The position numbers and the translations under genes are program-made. Of a DNA stretch of 43,536 nt, positions 24,871-31,870 are shown piece by piece. Source of the stretch: Alphaproteobacteria bacterium UBA1303 (GTDB taxonomy: Bacteria > Pseudomonadota > Alphaproteobacteria > Micropepsales > Micropepsaceae); assembly GCA_002307315.1 (NCBI GenBank), contig DBTZ01000049.1, positions 159,687 through 203,222 of the forward strand, written 5' to 3'. Numbering within the stretch: position 1 is the stretch's first letter; every line of letters begins with the position of its first letter. Under the pieces are notes generated by a model, which saw only the letters and a program-made list of their open reading frames with translations, searched no databases and had not been told where the DNA came from.

Positions 24871-24984
24871 ATGAAGTACCAAGGACAACCCGCTGGCAAA
24901 AGTTTTCTCTATTACGCGCTGGCTTTGGCCTATGTCGCCAGCCTGATGGTGGTGTTCAACACCATGGCTTCGCAGATCCTGTAA
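24871..24984 (+). CDS. Membrane micropeptide 2 (37 aa)
   Basis: Second micropeptide gene, with AGGA (24860-24863) 7 nt before the ATG. The product starts MKYQGQPAGK, continues as a single hydrophobic helix ('FLYYALALAYVASLMVVF', about 12-29) and ends 'NTMASQIL'. The shared ending with micropeptide 1 and the similar Tyr-rich helix start point to tandem duplication 175 nt apart. The basic N-terminus suggests an N-in orientation. The stop is followed after 12 nt by a long hairpin (24997-25053). No known family recognised. Confidence 0.65.
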   Translation: MKYQGQPAGKSFLYYALALAYVASLMVVFNTMASQIL

Positions 24985-24996
24985 TGCATACGGGAC

Positions 24997-25053
24997 ACGC
25001 CGGGCGGAGATACGGACAATCGCCGAAAAACGGCTCGTCCGTCCCGCCGGCGT
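24997..25053. terminator. Long imperfect hairpin after micropeptide 2
   Basis: Three stacked stems: ACGCCGG/CCGGCGT, ACGGAC/GTCCGT and GCCG/CGGC around A5. There is no T-run. The remaining 25054-25166 holds no recognisable gene. Confidence 0.5.
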
Positions 25054-25166
25054 AAAGCCGACAAGCCCCCCGACGCGGAGACTTGATGGCGTGCAGCCGA
25101 TTGGAGGCTTTGCGCGCCTTAGCGAAAAGCAGAAACCGGTTTTCGGTCAAATCGGCGGTTTTCGCC

Positions 25167-25904
25167 TCATTGCACGCAAGATGCGACGCCCCCCACATAC
25201 AGCATGTGCGCCCACGGCAGATCGACGCCGACAGTGCGTTCGGCAAGCGTGCCGAGGGTTGCGCGCAGTACGGTCTGTTTGTCGCCGTATCCGGCATGGG
25301 CGACGATGACGGCCGGAGTTTCGGCGGGAAGATATTTCAGCAGTTCCCCCGTCACCATCGGCAGATCCATCTTCATGGTAAAAAACGCCAGCATCGCCCC
25401 GGTCGCCGCCAATTTGGCGAGGCGATCGGGCAGATCTTCGCGTCCGCTCACCGCCTCGGCCAGCACCACCGCGCGGCCCGTTCCGCCGGTGATCTCGCCG
25501 CACAGCGCCGCATTCGCAATGTTGAAGCTGGACAAGCCGGGGATCACTTCGGGGGCGAGATCGGCGAATTCGGTCAAGTATCCGCGCTGTGGGCTGAACA
25601 GCGAGGGATCGCCGAAATCGAGCACCGCCACCGTCTTGCTCTCCCCCACCGCATCGCGAACGATTTTGCGATAGCGGTCTTCCTCGCCTTCCGGCGCATC
25701 GTTAAGCGGCGTGGCGGTAAAATAACCGTGGCCGGCGTCGTAGACGTCTTTGCCGGCAAGCAGTGCAGCCAGCCGGTCGCGCACAAAGCCCATCGCGAAC
25801 ACGACGTCGGCGGCTTCGACGATCTTCTGCGCCTTGACGGTGATATGATCGGCATCACCGACGCCGACGCCGACCAAATAGATTTTTCCGGTTTTCGGTT
25901 TCAC
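25167..25904 (-). CDS. Tetrapyrrole-methylase-family SAM methyltransferase
   Basis: The 245-aa protein has the TP-methylase fold used in cobalamin and sirohaem synthesis: N-terminal 'KIYLVGVGVGDADHITVKA' (residues about 5-23), 'VLDFGDPSLFSPQRG' (about 105-119) and 'PGLSSFNIANAALCGEI' (about 131-147). Which pyrrole carbon, if any, it methylates cannot be told, and no other cobalamin gene is near. It is the last gene of an operon encoding a regulator, permease, thioredoxin and zinc-binding protein. The start is GTG at 25904 because GGAG lies 7 nt upstream, 4 nt after the preceding stop. Confidence 0.88.
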   Translation of the reverse strand: MKPKTGKIYLVGVGVGDADHITVKAQKIVEAADVVFAMGFVRDRLAALLAGKDVYDAGHGYFTATPLNDAPEGEEDRYRKIVRDAVGESKTVAVLDFGDPSLFSPQRGYLTEFADLAPEVIPGLSSFNIANAALCGEITGGTGRAVVLAEAVSGREDLPDRLAKLAATGAMLAFFTMKMDLPMVTGELLKYLPAETPAVIVAHAGYGDKQTVLRATLGTLAERTVGVDLPWAHMLYVGGVASCVQ

Positions 25905-25908
25905 TCGA

Positions 25909-26253
25909 CTACTCCAATATCGCTTTCGCAGCGGCAACCGCCTTGGCGGCATTTTCGGCGTTTGCGGGTGAGGCGCCCTTGGCGAACCCGGTCTCGGCAA
26001 GCTGCAACACCTTACAGGTCTCGAAGCCGGCGGCACGCATCACCTTGCTGGCGCAGGATTGCGGGCATCCGTCGATGACGAACAGAACATCGGCCTCACG
26101 CGCATTCGCCAGTTTACCGCCGTGGCAAGCGGCGATAGCGGCGAGGCAGTCCATTTTGCCGACGCCTTCGACCGACAGCCGCCGGGCAGCCAGATCGGAC
26201 AGCGCGCCGACATCGGCAGCGCCGGAGCAGGCGTAGATCAGCGCATTTGCCAC
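25909..26253 (-). CDS. DGC-domain putative zinc-binding protein
   Basis: The 114-aa protein matches the DGC family (PF08859): 'ALIYACSGAADVGALSDLAA' at the N-terminus, 'MDCLAAIAACHG' in the middle, and 'VIDGCPQSCASKVM' (about 59-72) containing the name-giving Asp-Gly-Cys. Conserved cysteines at about 9, 36, 43, 63 and 67 are likely metal ligands. Function is not established; such genes often accompany permeases and small thioredoxins. GTG start at 26253, with GGAGAA upstream inside the thioredoxin gene's end, so the genes are tightly coupled. Confidence 0.88.
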   Translation of the reverse strand: MANALIYACSGAADVGALSDLAARRLSVEGVGKMDCLAAIAACHGGKLANAREADVLFVIDGCPQSCASKVMRAAGFETCKVLQLAETGFAKGASPANAENAAKAVAAAKAILE

Positions 26254-26254
26254 A

Positions 26255-26494
26255 TCAGTTCTCCTTCAGCCATTGAGCGACGTCTTCGGATTTGGGCAGA
26301 CCGCCAGCATGTACCACTTTGCCGTCGATTACGATCGCCGGCGTGGCGGCAACGCCGTAGCCTGCAATGGCAGCCATGTCGAAAACCTTTTCGAAGGCAA
26401 TGGCAACACCCAATTTCGCCGCCTCCGCCTGCACCATTGCGGCGGTGTCTTGGCAGCGCTTGCAACCGGACCCCAGCACTTTGACGTCTTTCAT
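26255..26494 (-). CDS. Mini-thioredoxin (redox-active disulfide protein)
   Basis: The 79-aa glutaredoxin-like protein resembles the archaeal MTH895 type. 'VKVLGSGCKRCQDTAAMV' holds the CxxC active site (Cys11, Cys14), and 'ATPAIVIDGKVV' holds the cis-proline (about 50-61). It is cytoplasmic and probably serves as a thiol donor or metal chaperone to the permease or DGC protein beside it. It lies between those two genes with almost no spacing. Confidence 0.9.
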   Translation of the reverse strand: MKDVKVLGSGCKRCQDTAAMVQAEAAKLGVAIAFEKVFDMAAIAGYGVAATPAIVIDGKVVHAGGLPKSEDVAQWLKEN

Positions 26495-26503
26495 CGTTTT
26501 CCC

Positions 26504-27514
26504 TCAGAACATCAGGTTGAACACATATCCCGTCAGCAGAATGCCAAACCCTACTGTCGCGGCGAATACCGCAATCAGCTTGAGGCTGAGCACTTTGCGC
26601 AAGATCACGAATTCCGGCAGCGACAATGCGGTGACGCTCATCATGAAGGCAAGCACCGTTCCCATCGCCGCGCCCTTGGCGAGCAGCGCCTCGGCAATCG
26701 GTATGGTCGCGGCGGCGGACGAATACATCGGGATGCCCAACGCCACCGCCGCCGGCACCGACCACCAGGCGGACTTGCCCATGACGGCCGCCATCAACCC
26801 CTCGGGTACATAACCGTGGATGAAGGCACCAACTGCGATGCCGGCAAGCACATAGGGCCACGTCTTACCGACGATATCGGAGACCGCTTGAATACCGGCA
26901 TCGATGCGATCGGCGAAAGAAATGCTCTTTTCCGACGATACGGCCGGCGCCGCGCGCAAATTCCTCACCCAATTCTCCAACCAGCCTTCCAGATGCAGCC
27001 GGCCGATGACCCAGCCTGCGGCTATGCCGATGCCAAGACCGAAGATCAAATAGATCGCCGCCACCTTCCAGCCGAACAGCGCCAGCAACAGGCCGAGGGC
27101 GATTTCGTTGACCATCGGCGCGGTAATCAGAAACGAAAAAGTGACGCCGAGCGGCACCCCGGCGGTGAGAAAACCGACGAACAGCGGCACCGCCGAACAG
27201 GAACAAAACGGCGTAACGATGCCGAGACACGCCGCCAGCACGTTGCCGACGCCCTCGCGCCGCCCAGACAGCAGCGCCCGCGTGCGCTCAGCCGAGAAAT
27301 AACTGCGCACCATTCCCATTGCAAAGACGATGACGGCGAGCAACAGCAGCACCTTGGGCGCTTCGAAGAGGAAAAAGGCAGCGGCATCGCGTAAATGTCC
27401 GCGCAGCGGCAGCATTGCCGTCAGCCCAACCGCGGCCGGCTGCAAAAAAACGTACAACGCCGCCCCGGCCGTCAGCGCCACACCGGTGCCGGCGATTTTC
27501 CGCATCCCGGTCAT
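26504..27514 (-). CDS. Permease of the YraQ/ArsP (DUF318) family
   Basis: The 336-aa integral membrane protein has about eight to ten helices in two halves. The family motif 'GIVTPFCSCSAVPLFVG' (residues about 96-112) has a thiol pair suited to binding soft metals or thiol-reactive organometals, and 'APMVNEIALGLLLALFGW' follows. The second half repeats the layout ('VALGIPMYSSAAATIPIAEAL'). Some relatives (ArsP) export trivalent organoarsenicals, but most are uncharacterised. The start at 27514 overlaps the ArsR gene stop in an ATGA, so translation is coupled. Confidence 0.9.
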   Translation of the reverse strand: MTGMRKIAGTGVALTAGAALYVFLQPAAVGLTAMLPLRGHLRDAAAFFLFEAPKVLLLLAVIVFAMGMVRSYFSAERTRALLSGRREGVGNVLAACLGIVTPFCSCSAVPLFVGFLTAGVPLGVTFSFLITAPMVNEIALGLLLALFGWKVAAIYLIFGLGIGIAAGWVIGRLHLEGWLENWVRNLRAAPAVSSEKSISFADRIDAGIQAVSDIVGKTWPYVLAGIAVGAFIHGYVPEGLMAAVMGKSAWWSVPAAVALGIPMYSSAAATIPIAEALLAKGAAMGTVLAFMMSVTALSLPEFVILRKVLSLKLIAVFAATVGFGILLTGYVFNLMF

Positions 27515-27807
27515 GCCGCCCGCTTCTTTTCCGCCGCCGCGGCCCTGATCGCCGCATCGACAACGGCCGACAGCTTCGGCGCCAATTGCGGATTGCGGCG
27601 ATAGCGCACCCATTGGGCATCGCGGCGATCAATCACCAGCCCGGCCGTCTTCAGTATGCCCATGTGACGCGACATCCGCGACTGAGTGGCGCCCAGCGTC
27701 CGCATCAACTCGCAGACGCAACGTTCCTTGCCGTCCCACAGCATGGCCAATGCCGCCAGCCTGGTGGGGTCGGAAAGCGCTGTGAGAATGCGAACTGTAT
27801 CGTTCAT
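27511..27807 (-). CDS. ArsR-family transcriptional regulator
   Basis: The 98-aa winged-helix protein reads 'LTALSDPTRLAALAMLWDG', then 'CVCELMRTLGATQSRMSRHM' as the recognition helix-turn-helix, and 'KTAGLVIDRRDAQWVRYRR' as the wing. Cys residues in 'ERCVCELM' match the position of the arsenic/antimony or thiol-sensing cysteines (ELCVC) of ArsR proteins, so it probably senses a soft metal or reactive sulfur and derepresses its own operon. The start at 27807 is chosen by family alignment; a near-palindrome lies just upstream. Confidence 0.92.
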   Translation of the reverse strand: MNDTVRILTALSDPTRLAALAMLWDGKERCVCELMRTLGATQSRMSRHMGILKTAGLVIDRRDAQWVRYRRNPQLAPKLSAVVDAAIRAAAAEKKRAA

Positions 27808-27814
27808 TTGAAAC

Positions 27815-27828
27815 CGCATATGCGTATG
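27815..27828. promoter_or_regulatory. Candidate ArsR operator
   Basis: CGCATATGCG (27815-27824) is a perfect 10-bp palindrome, extended by an overlapping CATA-TGCG-TATG (27817-27828). It sits immediately upstream of the regulator start at 27807, where self-repression would act. Confidence 0.45.
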
Positions 27829-28042
27829 CGCGCATTTATTGCGATCGTTACGTACCAGCCCGGCCGGAAATGTCAAGGTCACGCGTGGCGACGACGGCGC
27901 GGAGAAACCGCACCGCATCCGTTCGCCCGTATCATATTGAAATTTCAAGTAAAAATCCCCACGGACCGTCGTCCGCCGCCGTAAGGCTTATGTTTACCGG
28001 CCGACGTCTATTTTCGCTTTCGGGAGCTTCGGCGGTCGGATT

Positions 28043-29008
28043 ATGAATTTTTACGCAACACGGGGATTTCTCGATGCCGCCGCCGCGATCTATTTCAAGG
28101 GCCGAGACACCGCCATAGCGGATGTCAGAATCGGCAACGACACCTTGCGACTGCTGGTCGTCGACGGCCGGAGAATCGTCACCAAGCTGCAATTTCTCGA
28201 TTTTCACCAGCCGCTGGCGCCGTCGGAAATAGGCGAAACGGTTCGTAGCGGCCGTTTTGCCGAAAACGTAGTCAGGGGCACGATCGTTTGCGGCGATGCG
28301 GCCGTCAAAGACGGCAAAGGCGAGATAGCGCCCTATGTCGACTGGTCGGATTTCGGCGACTTCGATGCTTACCGCGAGTTGGTCCTGAACCGCCATCGCG
28401 GTTTCGTGCGCGATCGCGAACGCCGCCGGCGCCGCCTGATCGCCGATCACGGCGAGCTGACGTTCGCCATGAACGATACCGCCGACGACGTATTTGCCTT
28501 CGCTCAAAAGTGGAAGAGCCGTCAGTTGCGCGAGACCGACCACGACGATTTTTTCGCACGGCCGCAAACGGCGGAATTCCTGGCCCTCTTGCGCGAAAGA
28601 AACCTGCTGGTCTCGTCCACATTGCGCGTCGGCGGTAATCTTATCGCGGTCTGGATCGGCTTCATATACGAGGGGTGCTGGTCGGGCTGGATATTTACGT
28701 ACGATCCGGCCTACCGGAAATTCGCCGCCGGCCATCAACTGCTGGCCAGTATGCTTGAAGAAAGCTTCCGGTGCGGGCATCGCGAGTTCGACTTCTCCGC
28801 CGGTAGCGACGACTACAAGCTGACCTACGCCACCCACGTCCGCTTGCTAGGCACTATCGGCCGGCCGCCGCTTAGCCGCATCGTCGCCGAAGGCGCCAAG
28901 AACGGTTTGCGGCAGTGGGCGCCCGGCTTGTTCCGCACGGCGCGCCGCGCCAAGAAAGCGATCGGGCGGACGCTGTTGCCCCGCTCCGTGCAGGCGGGAG
29001 GAATGTGA
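28043..29008 (+). CDS. GNAT N-acyltransferase, BioF2/CelD-like
   Basis: The 321-aa protein belongs to the large GNAT proteins seen in surface-polymer and peptidoglycan-bridge synthesis (BioF2/CelD/FemAB-like). The second half carries the recognisable core: 'RERNLLVSSTLRVGGNLIAV' (about 189-208), 'WIFTYDPAYRKFAAGHQLLA' (about 216-235) and 'CGHREFDFSAGSDDYKLTYA' (about 244-263). The N-terminal part 'RGFLDAAAAIYFKGR' is typical of the same group. The acyl acceptor is unknown. Its stop overlaps the start of the next gene by one base, so the two products are likely made together. The start lacks a clear ribosome binding site. Confidence 0.82.
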   Translation: MNFYATRGFLDAAAAIYFKGRDTAIADVRIGNDTLRLLVVDGRRIVTKLQFLDFHQPLAPSEIGETVRSGRFAENVVRGTIVCGDAAVKDGKGEIAPYVDWSDFGDFDAYRELVLNRHRGFVRDRERRRRRLIADHGELTFAMNDTADDVFAFAQKWKSRQLRETDHDDFFARPQTAEFLALLRERNLLVSSTLRVGGNLIAVWIGFIYEGCWSGWIFTYDPAYRKFAAGHQLLASMLEESFRCGHREFDFSAGSDDYKLTYATHVRLLGTIGRPPLSRIVAEGAKNGLRQWAPGLFRTARRAKKAIGRTLLPRSVQAGGM

Positions 29009-29949
29009 TGCAGCTCCCGTCCCCGGTCGACGATCAATTCGACACGGCACCGCCGCCGGAGGAAAAACGGATTTCGACGCTGACGCGCTGGAAATGGCAC
29101 GTTATCGATAGTCTCTCGGCCGTCATCATGCCGGCGGTCAAGGCGGCCGCCCGCCCCTATGTCGGCGGAGAGACCATCGAGGATGCGATCTGCGTCGCCG
29201 AGCGTTTTGCCGGCGAAGGTAAGACGGCGACCTTGGGGTACTGGGATGTCGGGCGCGACAGCGGACGCATGGTGGCCGATATCGGGTTGAACGCCATCCG
29301 CGCGGTGGCGGCGCACGATCTCGACGGCTACATATCGCTTAAGCCGCCGGCACTGCGCTTCGATGCCGGCATGGCCGGCGAACTCGCCGCGGCAGCGGTA
29401 GCCCACCGCCGCAATCTTCATTGCGACTCCCACGGCCCGGAAGTCGCCGACCGGTCCAACGCGATGCTACAAGCGATGATCGACCGGCTGGGCGGGCAGC
29501 ACCTCGGCACCACCTTGCCGGGCCGCTGGAAACGCAGCCTCGACGATGCCGACTGGGCCGTCGAACGCAAGCTTAACGTCCGGGTGGTCAAGGGACAGTG
29601 GCCTGCCCCCGGAGATCCGGGGCGCGATCTGGCGGCCGGGTTTCTCGCAGTGATCGACCGCTTGGCCGGGCGCGCCCGTCATGTCGCGGTGGCGACCCAC
29701 GAGACGGCGCTCGCCCGCGAAGCCGTGGCGCGGCTTAAAACCGCCGGAACACCCTGCGAGATCGAGCTGTTGTTCGGCATGCCGGCGGAACCGCTGATCC
29801 GCTGGGCGAGGGAAAACGGCATTGCCGTGCGCATCTACGTGCCGTTCGGCGGCGGCTTCGTGCCCAACGCGATCCGGGTATTGAAGCGCAATCCGCGGCT
29901 TTTCTTCGTCATCGCCAAAGACCGCCTGACCAAAGCGTTCTGCAACTGA
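29008..29949 (+). CDS. Divergent proline dehydrogenase-family protein
   Basis: The 313-aa protein has the beta/alpha-barrel of FAD proline dehydrogenases. Matches are 'GYISLKPPALRFD' (for 'ISVKLSAL', about 108-120), 'LHCDSHGPEVAD', 'NVRVVKGQW' (for 'VRLVKGAYW', about 190-198), 'VAVATHETALA', 'ELLFGMP' and 'VRIYVPFGGGFVPNAIRVL' near the C-terminus. Bona fide enzymes have a paired Arg-Arg after 'YVPFG....YPY.M'. Here the second Arg is replaced ('AIRVLKRNP') and the aromatic before it is lost, so substrate or activity may differ. The ribosome binding site GGGAGGAA lies in the end of the GNAT gene. Confidence 0.82.
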   Translation: MQLPSPVDDQFDTAPPPEEKRISTLTRWKWHVIDSLSAVIMPAVKAAARPYVGGETIEDAICVAERFAGEGKTATLGYWDVGRDSGRMVADIGLNAIRAVAAHDLDGYISLKPPALRFDAGMAGELAAAAVAHRRNLHCDSHGPEVADRSNAMLQAMIDRLGGQHLGTTLPGRWKRSLDDADWAVERKLNVRVVKGQWPAPGDPGRDLAAGFLAVIDRLAGRARHVAVATHETALAREAVARLKTAGTPCEIELLFGMPAEPLIRWARENGIAVRIYVPFGGGFVPNAIRVLKRNPRLFFVIAKDRLTKAFCN

Positions 29950-30033
29950 TGCGCCGACGACGATATTTTCCGTCCATGCAAACAGCCGGGATCGGACACA
30001 AGCATAGTTTCGCGTTTTTTTGGTGCGAATATC

Positions 30034-31170
30034 ATGCCCGCCGAGATCGATCCGTTCTATGCCATCGAGATCAACCGCCTCGCCTATCGCCTGCAGACCG
30101 AGGGCCGGTCGATCATCCACATGGAATACGGGCAACCCTCGCAAGGCGCCCCGAAAAAAGCCATCGAGGTCGCCCACCGTATCCTCGACACCGACAGCAT
30201 GGGTTATTGGGAAAGCCCGGAACTCAAAGCCGGTCTGGCGCGGCGCTACTTTAAGCTTTACGGCCTCGACATCGATCCCGAACGCTTCATCCTGACCTGC
30301 GGCGCCTCGGCTGCCTTGGTGCTGGCGCTGACCGTACGCTTCGCAGCGGGAGATACCATCGCCACCGCACGCCCCGGTTACGTCGCCTATCGCAACACGC
30401 TGAAGGCACTGCACCTCAGGCCGCACGAAATCGCCTGCGGTCCCGATACGCGCTATCAACTTTCGGCCGCCCACCTTGCGGCACTGATCCCGCCGCCGCA
30501 AGGTGTGATTGTCGCCAGCCCGGCCAACCCCACCGGAACCATCATCAAAGCCGACGAGTTGGAGAAAATCGCCGCATACTGCCGTGTGCATGGCATCGCG
30601 GTCGTTTCCGACGAGATCTATCACGGCCTTTCCTACGTCGAACCGGCCGAAACCATGCTGCGCTTCGCCCCCGATGCCTTTGTGATCGGCAGCTTCTCGA
30701 AATATTTCGGCATGCCGGCCTGGCGGCTCGGCTGGCTGCTGGCGCCGGAAAACCATGTCGCCCGCGCCCGCGCTTATGTCGGCAATCTGTTCCTGACCGC
30801 GCCGTCCTTAAGCCAACACGCCGCCACGGCCGCGCTCGATGCGCATGACGAGCTGGAAGCGCGCGTGGAGGTCTACCGGCACAACCGCGATCTCATGCTC
30901 AAGGCGCTGCCGCGTCTCGGCCTCGACAAGATCGCCCCGCCCGACGGCGCGTTCTACATCTACGCCAACGTGGGGCACTTGACGGACGACAGTCTGGCGT
31001 TCTGCAGACAACTGCTGCTGGACACCGGAGTTGCCATCGCGCCGGGCATCGATTTCGATCCCGATGCCGGCCGCCGTCACATCCGCTTCAGCTTTGCGGT
31101 TACTTTCGAAGAAACCGAAGACGCCGTCGCCCGGCTCGAACGGTGGTTTGCCGCCTGCAAACGGCTATGA
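30034..31170 (+). CDS. PLP-dependent aminotransferase, class I/II
   Basis: The 378-aa fold-type I aminotransferase has 'HMEYGQPSQGAPKKA' at the N-terminus, 'TCGASAALVLALTVRF' for cofactor phosphate, 'SPANPTGTII' and 'VSDEIYHGLSYVE' (Asp and Tyr that hold PLP). Lys223 in 'GSFSKYFGMPAWRLGW' forms the Schiff base, and 'RHIRFSFA' gives the carboxylate-binding Arg. The amino-acid partner cannot be decided; aspartate/aromatic-like and MalY/PatA-like enzymes share these motifs. No strong ribosome binding site. It ends 2 nt from the convergent methyltransferase gene. Confidence 0.92.
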   Translation: MPAEIDPFYAIEINRLAYRLQTEGRSIIHMEYGQPSQGAPKKAIEVAHRILDTDSMGYWESPELKAGLARRYFKLYGLDIDPERFILTCGASAALVLALTVRFAAGDTIATARPGYVAYRNTLKALHLRPHEIACGPDTRYQLSAAHLAALIPPPQGVIVASPANPTGTIIKADELEKIAAYCRVHGIAVVSDEIYHGLSYVEPAETMLRFAPDAFVIGSFSKYFGMPAWRLGWLLAPENHVARARAYVGNLFLTAPSLSQHAATAALDAHDELEARVEVYRHNRDLMLKALPRLGLDKIAPPDGAFYIYANVGHLTDDSLAFCRQLLLDTGVAIAPGIDFDPDAGRRHIRFSFAVTFEETEDAVARLERWFAACKRL

Positions 31171-31171
31171 T

Positions 31172-31762
31172 CTATTTTGCGAGCCGCCGGAGTGTGCGCC
31201 ACAGCAGCTTGGGATAGGGCAGCAGCATCGGCACCTGCATCGCGTAAGCCTCATAGGCCCGGCCGAGTTCGCGGCGCAAATAGCGTTCCTCGGCCTGCGC
31301 CTTGAGCACAAAGCCGATCAGGCACAGCGCCAGCCCCAGAAAAGCCGTGGGAATGCCCTGCAATACGGCGGTGGCAAACGCCGCAAACAGGGCGCCGGAA
31401 TAGACCGGATGGCGCACCAGCGCGTAAGGGCCGCTGCAGACCACCGCCCGGCCGTGGATCGGCCGGCCGAGGTGGATGCGCGCCCAAGCGGCAAACAACA
31501 GCCCGGCGGCGGTCAGCCCCACCAGATACCAGCCGCCCGCACCGTCGACGATATCCCACAGCCGGTATTTCAGATCGTAGCTGCCCGAGCCGAAGCCGAG
31601 CAGCAGAAAGATGCCGCAAAGCCAGAGCAGTTGAAACGGAACGCTATGTCGCCAGCCGGTACTGCGGGCGACGGCCGGCCGGAACCGGAGGCTCAGCGCC
31701 GTCCAGATCATGAGCCATACGAACCAGAGAATGTAGAGCGCCACCAGCGCCATGTCGGTCAT
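31172..31762 (-). CDS. Isoprenylcysteine-methyltransferase-like membrane protein
   Basis: The 196-aa membrane protein has five to six hydrophobic segments and the ICMT/PEMT cofactor motif: 'GPYALVRHPVYSGALF' (about 111-126) and 'AEERYLRRELGRAYEAYAMQ' (about 156-175) near the C-terminus. Bacterial members may methylate lipids or small molecules; the substrate is unknown. I start it at ATG 31762. A TTG at 31813 would add a short stretch without family similarity. A 9-bp hairpin (31812-31841) lies between it and serA. Confidence 0.82.
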   Translation of the reverse strand: MTDMALVALYILWFVWLMIWTALSLRFRPAVARSTGWRHSVPFQLLWLCGIFLLLGFGSGSYDLKYRLWDIVDGAGGWYLVGLTAAGLLFAAWARIHLGRPIHGRAVVCSGPYALVRHPVYSGALFAAFATAVLQGIPTAFLGLALCLIGFVLKAQAEERYLRRELGRAYEAYAMQVPMLLPYPKLLWRTLRRLAK

Positions 31763-31811
31763 AGCCCGCAAAGGAAACGAGCTGCGGAATATACCGTTTT
31801 GCGAAACGATC

Positions 31812-31841
31812 AAGGCCGGAGCGGGTTTCCGTTCCGGCCTT
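31812..31841. terminator. Hairpin downstream of serA
   Basis: AAGGCCGGA (31812-31820) pairs with TCCGGCCTT (31833-31841). No T-run follows on the minus strand, so it is a weak terminator candidate for the serC-sseB-serA operon. Confidence 0.45.
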
Positions 31842-31870
31842 GCTTCCGATTTTCCTGCAACGTTGCGAAA

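Noticed and set aside
24603..24984. Light-harvesting (Puf/Puc) polypeptides or CydX as identity of the micropeptides.
   Set aside because: They lack the His that binds bacteriochlorophyll and the CydX motif. No photosynthesis or bd-oxidase genes are nearby.
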